NCBI RefSeq assembly: GCF_017654505.1
Contig: NC_054537.1
Span: forward strand, 77,448,118-77,512,117
Direction of reading: 5' to 3'
Length of the DNA: 64,000 nucleotides
Source: Polyodon spathula
Lineage: Eukaryota; Chordata; Actinopteri; Acipenseriformes; Polyodontidae
A program made the translations under genes and the position numbers. This document shows positions 1 through 12,400 of this stretch, in pieces. Within the stretch, counting starts at the first letter, position 1. Each line of letters begins with the position of its first letter. The notes beneath the pieces were generated by a model that was not told the origin of the DNA, made no database searches, and saw nothing but the letters and a program-made list of their open reading frames with translations.

Positions 1-89
1 ATCCTGTCTATTCTGACTGGAAGGTGAAGATGTCTGGAAACTCCGTTAATAGCTGCCGCAGCTGGTCACATTGACTGCCATCTAGCCCT

Positions 90-960
90 TCACAGCTCTG
101 TTCCCAGGCACTCTCCACCGCGGACTTGTTCTTGGGGACAAGTGGCGTCTTCAGGGCCGGTACAGGGGGGGCGCACTGGTGGGCAAGGAGGTGTGTCAGC
201 TCTGGTCACAGTTTCAGCAGTAGAAGAGGTGGTGACAGGAACTTGAAGAGGGTTTTTACCAGGCCTCGGGCAGTACTGACTGATGTTGCCGTATTGCAGG
301 TCTAACAACAAGCCTACACACTGGAGGACATCCAGACGAGGATACAGGCATCTTGGACCGAGTGATGGTAGAGGCAGCCTACGTGCTCAATCCCTAGATG
401 GCCTCTTCCTTCTATTAAGGTGAGCTCATCAGTCACAGCTCGACCAGGGTGTCGGTTACCCAGGTCTTCCAGTCAGTGCGGGCTTGGTAGATGACATCAC
501 GGTGGACGACGGTGATGGACGAGCCTGTGTCAATGAGAGCAGTACACGACACGCCTTCGATCTTGACCGGTGTGTATAAGAAAGCTCCCTCTCCAGTGTG
601 TCCCACGGCGGCAGCTGTAGCATTTGGGGAATCGGTAAGTGGGGTCTGCGTCTTCCCCTCTATGGAGTCCCGGAACCTGTTGCATTTCACCCTGGTCCTC
701 CAACAGTCCTGAAGGCTGGGAGGCTGGTAGTGTGGTGTTCGGAGGGCTGGTCCAAGGGTACAGCCTCGATGGTGGTTGTACAGTTGATGGCCTCATCCAG
801 AGTGGCAGGGATCTGGTAGCGTAGTTCTGCAGGTTCTAGAATGCGTCTAGCGCGATGCAGCGGATTAAGCTGCTGTCTTCACTGCAGTATGCTCTCCTGG
901 CCAAGCGGGTTGATGTCAGCTCCCAGAGCTCCCTTGCGTTCTCCATGGGCCTGCCTGCAG
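90..960 (-). pseudogene. Gypsy-like gag-protease remnant
   Basis: Degenerate minus-strand reading frames joined by frameshifts. 433-690 holds a retropepsin active-site motif, ALIDTGSS, preceded by a glycine-poor linker. The frame upstream (690-850) reads like the C-terminal gag region of Gypsy-type elements (ELRYQIPATLDEA). There is no complete ORF. A CR1 3' end abuts it at about 963. Family assignment is by motif only. Confidence 0.6.
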
Positions 961-962
961 TT

Positions 963-1278
963 CGCGGCAATCTGATTCAAGCATTCACAATTCTAAAAGG
1001 TATTGACAATGTCGACCCAAGGGACTTTTTCGACCTGAAAAAACGAAACAAGGACCAGGGGTCACGAACAGAACAGTAAATAGAAGGCACTTGTTTACAC
1101 AGGTAATTGTGGGTATCTGGAACCAACTCCAGTAATTTTGTTGAAGCTGAAACCCTATGATCGTTCAAGAAGCTACTTGATGAGATTTTGGGATCAATAA
1201 GTTACTAACAACTAAACGAGCAAGATGGGCTGAATGGCCTCCTCTCGTTTGTAAACTTTCTTATATTCTTATATTCTG
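963..1278 (+). mobile_element. CR1 LINE, 5'-truncated 3' end
   Basis: Matches the 3' part of the CR1 element at 59818-63830 (reverse strand): IQAFTILKGIDNVDPRDFF, then the untranslated tail and a short A/T-rich terminal repeat at about 1260-1278 (TTCTTATA units). It carries frameshifts, is about 315 bp long and is old. Confidence 0.85.
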
Positions 1279-1330
1279 TTGCCTGCCTTATGTGATGCTT
1301 ATACTATATTACATTTCTTATATTACATAT

Positions 1331-1495
<165 letters not shown>

Positions 1496-1801
1496 CTCAC
1501 TACCTATTAAAGTAAGGAGTCACTACTGGTATTTAGATTAAAAAAATAGACAGATCATAGGTCATTGCTCTGTTTCATTTTGTTGTGATGGCTTGCTGGC
1601 ATATTAAAGATCACTTTCTTTGACTCTCCCATTGGATAAACCTACCAAAGACCTTCAACTGTTTATGTCCCGCCTCCACTCATTTATGATTGGACTGCTG
1701 TGGAGAAAATACAGATCTTCTATTGGTTGATTTTATTTTATTTACAAAAATATAACTGCACGATTACAAAACAGCCTTGTCTAATCAACCTGTGTTAATC
1801 A

Positions 1802-2390
1802 CCACTGACTTTTCTAGAGAATTTATTCTACAGAGAGACACATCTGAGGTGGGTTTAGGAGCTGTCTTATCACAGGAAATACGAGGTGAAGAACACCCAG
1901 TCCTGTTTGTCATTTGGAAACTCAAACCATAAGAGAAAAATTACGCCACGGTGGAAAAAGAGTGTTTAGAGATTAAGTGAGCCCTATACTCACTAAATGG
2001 GCCTTAGACTCATCTTGGGAAGACATTTTAAGTTAATTACCGATCATGCACCGTTGAGTTGGATGCAACAAAATAAGGAGAGGAATGCACGGGTCAGCAG
2101 GTGGTTTTTGAGTACAGTCTTTTAGCTTCACAATCGAGCACAGAGCGGGTGTAAACAAGGAAATGCAGACTCTCTCTCTTGCACACACTCTTTTCTTACA
2201 GGTTGCTCCGCCTAGGGCGTTTGAGCTGAGGGGGACGATATGTGGCAGAGCGTATGGGAGCGAGATAGAAGGGAGGTACGTGGGTCCAAGAATCACCCAT
2301 AATTTCTGTCCTATGTAGTTCGAAGAGACCATTAAGACTACACTTCCTAAGAGTCAGTGGGGGCAGGCTGGCTGTCAAAGCCACAAATAA
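1802..2390 (+). pseudogene. Gypsy-like RNase H remnant
   Basis: Plus-strand frames with several in-frame stops and frameshifts read as the RNase H region of a Ty3/Gypsy polymerase: SEVGLGAVLSQE, EKNYATVEKECL, a TDHA-type block at about 2040 and a GNADS-type end near 2160. It lies opposite in strand to the protease remnant at 433-690, so the two are separate fragments or a rearranged element. Between 1278 and 1802 there is only the microsatellite and AT-rich DNA. Confidence 0.65.
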
Positions 2391-3330
2391 GGGATTAAGA
2401 ATACCTAGAAAAGACTAATTGGTATTGCTTTACAGCGTGCAGGGCTGTGGAATGCCAGTGCGTGCTGCACACTAGGGAATGTGTGTTTTGTGGCTGTTTT
2501 AACACAGCCTTGTGTTTAATGGATTTTATTTAATTGTTTCATTGTTTCATTGATCCAGGATCATGATCACTTGGCTCTAATTCAGTTATGCACAAATGCC
2601 TATAATTTGCAGGCAGGTCGAAATGTTTGGTCTGGTTCATGGTAAGTAAGGCCTGAGGAGAGACTGTGTGAAGGGAACCTGAAAGAAAGGGATTGTAATA
2701 CTTGGAAAGTATCTTTTGGTCCAGTTGGTAATTTAAGGAAGGTAAAGATCTTATAGTGGCTGTCCTGCACAGTAATACATAAAAATAAAATCAACAGAAT
2801 CTAAAATAGAATAAGCCGAATGGGAATTTGGTCGTTTTAAAAGAGTTTTTATTTTAGTAAGTATAACACATTTTCACAGAACAATGTCAATCCATGAAAG
2901 TTTAATAGCAAAGTATATTTTACGTTATGTTTAGGGTTTTCGGCACTACAAAAATAAATAAATAAATAAATAAAAAATCAGGACCACAAAACAGTTAAAC
3001 ATCAGTTAAAACAACTCTCCTACTCATGTTCCACAATATAAAGTAGTAAAAATCAGTATACATGGACAACTTGCACACTAATGTAATATTAACAGTACTA
3101 ACATCAATAGTAAAAGGATTTACTCTCACCTTCAACTATGCCAGGCCAAATAAAGGAATCGTGAAAAATAAATGCTGCACTACACAGTCAACTCCACTGA
3201 AATGAACTTTGTGCATCCAACTTAAACGTAAAAACTCCCTTTTCACCAACACAGTTTTAAAATGAATAAAATCTGCTCTAATGGTAGTAAATGCAGACTG
3301 ATTTTTCCAAGCTGGCAGCAGAAAATAATT
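2391..3330. other. No gene recognised; AT-rich, (AAAT)n tract
   Basis: No supported coding sequence. A short (AAAT)n run lies at about 2950-2975. Small open frames have no recognisable motifs. Confidence 0.6.
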
Positions 3331-3381
3331 GCTCTGGATGTGGCAGAAAATGTAATGGACGTGTGTGTGTGTGTGTAGCAA

Positions 3382-4127
3382 TGTGACAGAGATCGAATGA
3401 CGCTTGGTGTTAGATCTCCTTCCCGACCGGTGAGGGCACTAGAAAGAAGGAACAGAGTAACTTTAAACAAATGGCAAGACAATTTATTCCGAAGGGTAGG
3501 TGGAAGTCGACCATTTAGGAAAGGGGCGGAGCTACGGCACCCAAGCTCACTGACCCGGACGGTAAATGGCGTAGGATTGGAGGAGCGGATGCACTCGTTA
3601 ACCTAGGGGTTATGGGCGAGGGTATAAATAGGGGGGCGTCGCTTTGTGATCTGTTCCTTTGCATACGGTTAAGCCAAAAAGCCAAATAACCAAGAAGGAG
3701 CCCGTCTTGTTTATACGAAAACTGTGAGTGTTCTGCTTGTCTTGTGTGTCATTTCTCACCAAGAATACTGAGCACGATACGCAGGCAAGCGTAAAACCCG
3801 GATATCACCACTCACCATTTCCACTACAGGAACTGTCTTTTGCACCAGGAGCACTAAAATCACGCACTGTCGGAATTGTGTCAGTGTTTTGTGTTTTGTG
3901 TTGGTGAAAGGACTGGACTTTGGGTTACGGGTCAAACGCGTGGGATTATAATCAGAAGTGATACACGCCGCTGTACCACTTCCAACATTATTATTATTTG
4001 CAGGTTGGCTATAAGGCTGTGGACATAGAATTAATTTAATAAACACCCTTGCACCTGTACATCATCGTCTGTGTCATTTATCCACTCTGCACTCCACTCA
4101 CCTGCACGTATTCACCACTTTGCCACA
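3382..4127 (+). mobile_element. Solo LTR with AGCAA target duplication
   Basis: 746 bp, begins TGTGACAGAG and ends TTTGCCACA, flanked by a perfect 5-bp duplication AGCAA (3377-3381 and 4128-4132). It contains TATAAATA at 3623-3630 and AATAAA at 4038-4043, the order expected for promoter and poly(A) signal of an LTR. No internal retroelement sequence is attached, so it is a solo LTR. A diverged relative starts at 32044. Probably Gypsy-type by end sequence and duplication size. Confidence 0.85.
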
Positions 4128-4199
4128 AGCAACAACAACAAACCAGATACGAACTGGCGCCGGAATCCTTCCCAGCAGGGGATGTTGGGAAATGGAGTT
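4128..4199 (+). repeat. Old interspersed repeat, copy 1 (interrupted)
   Basis: ACAACAACAAACCAGATAC through GTTGGGAAATGGAGTT matches 22310-22381 closely. In this copy the solo LTR sits on its left side and a CR1 tail on its right. The repeat resumes after the CR1 tail (about 4344, CACAATGCCCAGCC) as in the other copy (TCAAAATGCCAAGCC), and continues to near 4470 with TTAATCGG motifs. Confidence 0.75.
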
Positions 4200-4343
4200 A
4201 GAACATAAGAACATAAGAAAGTTTACAAACGAGAGGAAGCCATTCGGCCCATCTTGCTTGTTTGGTTGTTAGTAGCTTATTGATCCCAAAATCTCATCAA
4301 GCAGCTTCTTGAAGGATCCCAGGGTGTCAGCTTCAACAATGTT
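4200..4343 (-). mobile_element. CR1 LINE 3' tail
   Basis: About 145 bp starting with the CR1 terminal repeat (AACATAAG units) and continuing through the conserved 3' UTR and last codons ([17 protein letters not shown] in minus sense). It interrupts the older repeat at GGAGTT, so it is younger than that repeat. Confidence 0.85.
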
Positions 4344-4382
4344 CACAATGCCCAGCCAATTTAAATCGCCCGATTTAAATTG

Positions 4383-4409
4383 TAAAAAAAAAAAAAAAAA
4401 AAAAAAAAA
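4383..4409. repeat. Poly(A) tract
   Basis: About 27 A residues within the old repeat; nothing else recognised between 4510 and 5490. Confidence 0.95.
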
Positions 4410-5499
4410 GAAAATCTGTAACCAACTCTTTAGTTGATTAATCGGTCCGAGTAATCTGTTAATCGGAGCAAAAGAAAAGCACTTTTGTGACATCGAAAAC
4501 ACGTATTTCATGATTACCTGTGCGTACGACTTTTTTCATCAAGATTAGCTTGAGAAAAAAACATTTGTCTTGGCCTGTCTTTTTTTCCTTGGCCTGCTGA
4601 GAGGAGCCTGCTAATATGTGTCAAGCACTTGGGTGTAACGAGACAATTCGAGGGATCAGGTCGCATCCAGTGACCTGCATCAGAGGTGACGAAACACCAC
4701 TGTACACTAAACCTGGTGGGAAAATAAATTAATAATAATAAATTAAAAGATTCTTGAAAAGCAATAAGCCTAAACTAGCACTAGAGGGAACCAAAGACAA
4801 GGGAAACCCTGATATCCAGATTAACTGAAAAATAAATACCTTTCAGTCTAATATTAAAACATAGAGTTGATTGAATGATATTATGAAATATAGTGCTTTA
4901 AAATGAACAGATGCATAGAAGTAAGCATTATAATACAGTACCGGTATTACAAATATTTTAGACATGTTCTATATTTTTTGACAGAATTTTAATCATACCA
5001 GCTGGAACTGTCAGTGAGTTGTCAACAGATTATATATGAAAAATATGTTAATTCAAACAATTACATACAAAGAATAAGGTTCAATTCTAAACGTTGATGG
5101 ATATGATTCCGATCCAACTCATTTGCTTTCTTAGTACTGATTACCTAGATATATCTACCTGTTGCAGCAATTAAATGGCGGGGTTCCAAAAAATATAGCA
5201 TTATACGTCTCCACATGTTGCTACAACTGTTTAAATAGTGTACCTGTCATTTTTCTTTTCATTGCTAAAATTCTGACACCTTTTTACACGTATAACTTTA
5301 AAGTCTGTTTTTAAAGCTCTTTTCAAAATGTTTCCTGTACTGCACTGATAAGTGCAAGGATTATTGCCCACATTGTCAAACAGGTAACACAGCAATAACG
5401 ATCCATGATGTGGTACGGAACAGAAAAGCAAGATCACATTTTATGTTTTAAATTTTATTATCGCTCTTCCTGCAGTGATTTAGAAGACCGAACTCAAAC

Positions 5500-6990
5500 C
5501 TCAGTGCACTAGAGCAGACATTTTAAAAAGAGATGGTTTTTTGGCAAAAAAGCAGGATTAGTACAAAGCGTAACCTTTGTCCTGGCTTCTGCAAAAGGTA
5601 AGCAGGCATTTGCAATCATAAATGCTTGCATCTCACCCACCTGCTAAGCGGACGTGATTGCAAGCAAGAAGGCCACTTTCAGCAATAAGTATTTTAGCTC
5701 AGCTGAATGCAAGGGCTCAAAAGAGGGCTTCATAAGTGCTTCAAGCACCACATTAAGCCTCCAACGAGGGACAATGTCCTTCATAGGTGACCGAAGCCAC
5801 CAAGCTCCTTTTAAAAACCTCCCTGTCAGGAAATGAGCTCCTGGGGAGACTGAATCAATCTTGTTATGGCAAGTCCTCAACTAATAGGTCCTGTAAAAAA
5901 AATTGCAGTGTAACTGCCATGGGACAGGTCGTGGGGTCAAAACCCTTTGGCAGGCACCACGTCTGAAAAATGCCCCACTTGTAGCCATACTGGGAATGCG
6001 TGGACTCTGCTGTGGCATTCTGGCTCAAATGTTGCCGTTCAGGGGCCAGACCTAGAGCCGCAGGCTCGATGGGTTGGGATGCCACAGTGTCCTCTGTGCC
6101 TGACTGAACGGGTTGCGGTGTGTGGGCAGACTCCACCGCTGGCCGCTTAAGAGCTGCATCAAGGCGGAAAACCAGTCCCCTTGGCCAGGGGCTACTAATA
6201 GCACTCTGGCTCAGTCCTGCCTGATCATGGCCACCAGTGGAAAGTCAACAGGAATTGCCTTGGCCAAAACATCTATTGCCAGCGGGACCTTGGCTCCTGT
6301 TATGGAGAACCAGAGGGGACAATGGGTCGATTCCTGGGAGGCAAAGAGGTCAATCTGTACTCTTCCAAACTGTTGCCAAATGAGGCTTGCCACCTCTGGA
6401 TGAAACCTCCATTGTGATGCTCTGCGGACTCCCCTTGAGAGGAGGTCTGCTGCCCAGTTTATCACCCCGGGCAGATGTACTGCGTAGTGAGAGGAGGTGA
6501 TCGCGTGCTCAGAGCAAGAGCTTGCGGGCTACTTGGTGGAGATCTGAGGCTGTCTTGGTGGTTTATATAAGCCACCAAAGTAGTGCTGTCCGTCCGGACA
6601 AGCACGTGTCTCCCTTTAACCTCCTGTAAAAAAACATTTATATGGAGACCCTGCCAAGGTCAGTTCCATCCCCCTTGCACTCCCCTGTCATTCCACATAG
6701 CGCCCCAGCAAAAGCTGAACGCGTCCTTGGTGATGACCTCCCTTCAGATGATGTGTCCCAGCACTATGCCTATGTGCAGGTGAGCAGGCTGTGTCCACCA
6801 GGAAAATGCCTCCACACAGTGCCGAGACACTGTCATCAGGTGGCCGTGATTCAATGTGGGCTGAAAAACTCTGCTGTTGAACAGGGCTTGGAGAGGGCGC
6901 ATACGCAGACGAGCCAAAGGAAGGGTCTGAGAAGCTGCTGCCATCAAGCCCAGAAGCCTTTGGAACATAACTACTAACAATTAATTGCAT
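5500..6990 (-). pseudogene. DIRS-like retroelement remnant (RNase H, tyrosine recombinase)
   Basis: Minus-strand fragments in element order. 6990-6690: FQRLLGLMAAAS..LP.A.LRMRPLQ, typical of the DIRS RT/RNase H linker. 6465-6211: NWAADLLSRG, RVQIDLFASQES, HCPLWFS. 6136-5864: core-binding part of a tyrosine recombinase (YGYKWGIFQTWC, TLQFFLQDLL). 5880-5500: FLKGAWWLRSP, KVAFLLAITSA and, beyond it, GEMQAFMIANACL. Frameshifts and stops break it throughout, and the catalytic C-terminal part of the recombinase is not seen. Assignment rests on motif order from family knowledge. Confidence 0.7.
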
Positions 6991-9029
6991 TAATGAATGT
7001 AATTACACAAGCGAATAAGCAGTTATAAGTAACCTGATACTTATCTGTTCGTAGTCTCTCCCACTCAGGTCGGATGAAAGGAAAAATGAAGGGCACAGCT
7101 GTGTCACAGGCTCTGATGTGCAGCTTTGATATATCTTATTCAGGTTATCAGAGTCTTCAGGATAAAAACCCATTAGGCAATGGTTACATTTCTTACTTAA
7201 TAGGGAACTGACCTTATTGCTTGTGATTACTTGGAAAAGTGGGCAAGAGAGCCATAACAGACACCTTTATGCTACTTATTTAGTCTGTTTAGTCTAGAGT
7301 ATTTGTCTAAAATAAATTCCCCTTCTCTTTCGGATTTGATTTTTGGAATTCAGTACACCACAGGGAATGAATGAGAATACCTGTAAGGGGGTTTCTTGAA
7401 ATAATGGTGGGAGTTGATTCCTGGAATTATGTGTGACTTATTGTTCTAGCTTGACAGCAGTGTTATTTGAATCTGAATAGGAAAAATAAAGTCCAGGGTC
7501 TATTTTAGTTATTGAAACAGCAGGAGATTTAAATTGTATTTACAATTTTTGTGGATTTGTTGAACTACTTATTCCAAGAAAGAAAAATCAGGAAAACCAG
7601 TACAGCCTGGGAACTGAACTGAACAATGATCCTAATCTGAGTACTAACAGTCTTAGAATGAAAGAAGACAACACAACATTGCAATATTTTAAATAAACAA
7701 AAAAAAAACTATTTTGCAGTGTAATTATTGGCCACCCTTGAAACTAGTACAATGATTCAGTGCTAATTAGTTTAATATACATAATGAGCTTTTACCTGTA
7801 TAGTTAAGTCATCTAAACTGACTTTTTAATTTGTAAAACTGTATGTAATATTGGTCAAATACTTTTTAGGATATTGTTTGTAACTTAAATAGGAACTTTG
7901 CTTTTTACATAATTATCTTAAAGTTGTAATATATAGAAATATGAACTTTGAAACTTTATTCTTAATAATCTTTGGTGCCTTATTCTGTTAAATTACCACA
8001 TATCCTATATGTATTTATTATTAATGTTCCTTCTTATTGAAGTAGTCTGTTTTCAAGTGCTAGAATACTGCTATATGCTCCCCTAAATGAGTGACTATAC
8101 TGTATGTGACCCACAATACAAAAGGCTTAGCAACATCACTGGAAGTGCTGCAGATATTTGGAATGCAAGAACATGTGAAATTAAGAGAGTAAGAGGAAGA
8201 TTTACCGCCAAAACCCCTGACTTCACATTTTCTTTAGACTTTATGTTAACTTATTTACAATGTGTTATTTTTCCTTTCCTGGTTTGAGGTGTGTATGTGT
8301 GTGTATGGCGCATTGCGTTGTACAGTCTTCTCCAATATACCACCTGTTAGATCCATTTAAGATCATCATGTTTTCCCATACCTTAACTGATAAATATTTT
8401 ATTGAATCTAAGTATACACATACATTATGCTTACATTATGCAAAAATAGCACAGCACATATTAAAGGTACAAAACTACCAAATGAAATTGGCTCCTTTTA
8501 ATGATTTTGTTTTTGTTTTGGGGTTGTAAATTCACACTTTTGTTGCCAGTATCAAATGATTTTATAGCTAATAATAACTAATCTAGTCACATACAGAAGA
8601 CACGGTGTGGCTGGTATCTCATACTCTGGAGAAGTAATCAGTATAAATCAAATAAAGTATAACCCTTCAAAGTTTATTGTGAGATAACATGGTAAATGCA
8701 AAGCAAAGTGTAGTAAAGTATGCTATCATAATGTCACAGGCAAGAGCAAGAATAGTAAATTAAGATAAATATGGTAGAGCAAGCCCTGTAAAATATATGC
8801 GTAAAGGTGGTAAAGCATGGTTAACAGCAAACTTGTTAGGAAGCTATTTGTTTTATTACAGATTCTGCATGGTACTTTAACCAACACATTTCTGGTATGT
8901 TGTGCTTTTTATTCTGTTTGCTTGCCCTTGCACTACAGATTACATTAGTAACTGTATAATGGCAAATCTACAATAAGGTTGCTATTTTGTGATGAATGCA
9001 GAATGTCCCTTTTTTGTTGCTTTCTGGCA
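6991..9029. other. 3' flank of COLEC10, no gene recognised
   Basis: AT-rich DNA with no coding segment I can support. Small frames at 8087-8529 lack motifs. In tetrapods and many fish the MAL2 gene lies on this side of COLEC10; no MAL2 exon is visible within this stretch. Confidence 0.55.
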
Positions 9030-9035
9030 TTTATT
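9030..9035 (-). terminator. Candidate poly(A) signal of COLEC10
   Basis: AATAAA on the minus strand, 46 nt past the stop codon. It is the first canonical hexamer downstream of exon 6. If used, the 3' UTR would be only about 70 nt, so later AATAAA hexamers (for example near 8910) remain possible. Confidence 0.45.
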
Positions 9036-9080
9036 TACAGACCGGGCTAAATACAGATGAACTCTCAATACAGGAAAGAC

Positions 9081-9490
9081 TCACGGGATTGTGATAGTAT
9101 TCCTCTTTTTTTTTAAGAACTCACAAACAAAAAATATGGTGAGGTCACATTCCACATCATTCCAGCCTCCAGTGCTGACCATTTCTACACAGTCTTCATT
9201 AGTGAACCCATTGTTGGGCTCCCCTGGCCTCCAGCTGCTATAGTTTTGCAGTGGGGTGTTGTCTGTGTACATGAACTGGCCCTCCTTATCAGTGTCATGT
9301 AACCCAATAAACACACGGGTGAGCCCAGCCTGTGTGATGTAGTCGGCAATCATAGAGTTTGTCTCCATATCCTTGGGTAGGGCCAGTGTTCCTCCTCTGA
9401 CCTTGCAGTGCATCAGGGCATCATTATACTTCTTCCCTTCCTTGACAATTAGGTAGAATTTCTCATCAGTTTCCTTGATACCTGCAATAA
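9081..9490 (-). CDS. COLEC10: COLEC10 exon 6 (C-type lectin domain)
   Basis: Terminal coding exon, 410 nt, stop TGA at 9083-9081. The acceptor is taken as ...TTTTCAAAG at 9491-9492 because this gives VIAGIKET, matching the family. A second AG at 9482-9483 would also stay in frame but delete three residues (VIA). Domain features: four canonical cysteines (166, 238, 252, 260), EPN (228-230) for mannose-type sugars, WND (247-249) for the principal calcium site, and a FIGL/VCEF framework. The C-terminus is [10 protein letters not shown], a few residues longer than the mammalian KKKK end. Confidence 0.96.
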
Positions 9491-12400
9491 CTTTGAAAAT
9501 AGAAAGGAGTTGTTATGGTAACACCAGTTCTCTGTGTTGTTTTGTTGTTCACCTATCAGACAGCTGTAAGGGTAAGGCTCCCTGCAAAAAGGACCCCCAT
9601 TTTAACACTATATTTGTCAAAAGTATTTCCTCTTCAGAAGACATAGAATATTGTTGTTTATTGTTATTTGTTACTTTTTCACAAGTAAAAAAAATATTAT
9701 TTACATACCTATATGAGCATAGTAATAAACACATTTGTGCTCTAGAACACCAGGTACAAGGAAAATCAGTTTATCACTGTAATACTGTAAAATAAATGAA
9801 AAACCTGCATTCCATATGAACACAGTTTGATTAAGAAATGTTTTAAAAATCAGCTATCGTGTCAGGAAGCATTTCCCAAGTTACATTGACGTTAACTAGC
9901 AATCACCCATATGTTCATAATTAAAAGTAAGAGTATTTATATATGTTTGTCACATTCTTAGTTCCCAGACAGTAGGTCATCATAAGACTGGAAGTGTGTG
10001 TCACAGTGGAAATGAGGAAGCTATTTAAAGACTTAAGTTAGGAACTTTCTGTTTTCCATGTAAATTTGAATTCCTTAAAATCATTGTGAAAAAGAAATCT
10101 CAGGTTAAGTTTGGTGAATTTTCAGGTTATGTTTGGATACAGTACATGCTTAAGGATTGCTAACAAAGGTTTTTACCTATATTTACTTTGATTCTGTTGA
10201 AGATATTTTGGTTTTTCGCTTGCATTTTATACTTGGAATATACATTGGAACCAATTTGGAATACGCAGGTATAATAAATACAACACTAGAAAAAAAGAGA
10301 TGAATAGTTACTGCTCCACCTTGGTACATAGTCACTTAGGAGCTCATGTAAGGATAGGCACAGTGCAAACAATTGTGGCTGCAAAATTCAAATTGCCTAG
10401 CAGCCAGGCAATTATTTTGCATTGCAGCCTGTGTAAGCTTAAGAGCAATGCAAATTATTCATCACTCACAAATAATGAGCCGCAATCATGATAATGAGGG
10501 TCGCAATGAGCACCGTCTGTGCATCAGGGTATTTAGCATCCACACTTACAGCCCAGAGGTGAGGTGAGTTAGGAGTACAGAGAGCAGCAGGCACTGTATG
10601 AAATTTGTGGAGCACGAAAATACAAGCCAAACAATATAACTGTCAGAGGAAGGGCAGCAAAGTACTCTTGGCGCACAGAAAACAAACTAAAGTTTTCTGA
10701 GGAGGAGTTGAGAGTCCTTAAGGCTGGGGTCACTCAGCATGAAATTGAGTTATTTGGAAAAGCCTCAGCCAAGGTACTAAACAGCCTGCGGTGGCGATCA
10801 AAAGATGAAAGTAAAGAGAACCTCTTTGGCCTCATTCAAAATTTCGTGGAGCAGTAAAATCAACACTTAATCCCAGATCGCCCTGAGCATAGTTTGAGGG
10901 AGGTGAGGGGAATGGATGGGGTTAAAAACCAGTCTGACCCTCATCATCCAGAATGGCTTCAATGGGGGCAAGAACATGAAGAACAGTATTGACCCAGTAA
11001 ACCACAAAAGGATAAGGTCAGAGACCACACAGAAACTGACTGCGGTTAACAAATGGAATAAAACCACCACAACACAGGTCTAACTCAATAGGACAGGACA
11101 GAAAGAAACCCTATACGATTTCAATACTTGCTAGAGAAAAATCTATGGGAATCAAATTGCTAGCCAAGCTAAATAATATGGAAAATGGCAATGAATGAGA
11201 AATATGTAGTTGCTGAATGGATGGAGCTGTTGTGTGCATGGTTTTTAATTATGAATATGACTATTAGTTTTGGGTGCTGTTCTGAGTTAGTACCAGTAAC
11301 ATTCTGCATATGCAGGGTGATCTTCAAATAAATCCTACAGTATTATCTGTCAAGCCATGTTAGTTAAAAATAGCTGTTATCCATAGAAAATTAGGATAAG
11401 CCTCCTCCAGGGTAGTCTTAAAGTTAAGACCATACTTAAGACCAAAATTCCATTTAGACTCATTTGCGAATAAGACTTAAGTCCAAACTGATGACTTACG
11501 ACCAGTCTTAGACTTAAGTTAGCTTTGTGAATACGAGCCCTGGAGCTTTTTTGATAAGCTCTTTTGTGCACTCTGCAGATAGAAACCCTGGCAGTGCACT
11601 GGCTTGCTTTGATGTTTGGTAATCAACAATATATTGTATAAACCATATGGAACAAACGGTCATTAACTACCAGCAATAGACCAGTTTCAGCTCCAAGCAA
11701 GTGAGTCATGCAGTTATTCCTGTGATGTGAAATGGGTGGATCATTCCGTCATTCTGATTTTCTTCATTAGACTCTCGTGATTGTTATTTAATTTATCAAG
11801 CAATGCCATCAATACTGAATGTTACTATATTTAAATAAATGCAGGTGTATAACAGGGATGAAAACTGAAACATTATAGCCAGCTTTGTCTTGTGGTTATA
11901 ATACTCATTGTTATTAGTTATAATATATCTGAAGATTATAAGTATCAAGTTGCTTTCTCACATATTGTTATTTCAGCCCACAAATGAAGCAAAGTAGCTA
12001 CAAAACACCCATGAAATGTACATAAATCATTACATTAAAAAGACCAGTAGTAGCTGATTAAAGTGACGAGAACAACAACACCTTTAGTCAGAGGGACAAC
12101 TCCACTTCACTTGTATAGTTTTCTGTACTATATGTAACAGTTTGGAGTAAATACAGGATTTTCCTTTGCAATTCATCTATGTAAACCCCTTCCAATGCTT
12201 CACAGTGCAAAACGTTATTCCACTTTCTAATATTCTCATTGCTCAGGATACACATACTGTATACATAAAGATAAAGTTTTGGCATGTCTTGTGATTTTTC
12301 GTATCCTGGTAAGTTTCTTTTGATTCGTAGGGAGGAGTGGGTTGGGTATGATTTGGAAACAAGACAGAGTATTCATTTTAATACATCAGCTTTTTAATCA

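Noticed and set aside
4143..4175. TGGCGCC as a retroviral primer-binding site after the LTR
   Set aside because: It lies beyond the AGCAA duplication and within the old repeat also found at 22310, so it is not part of the LTR element.
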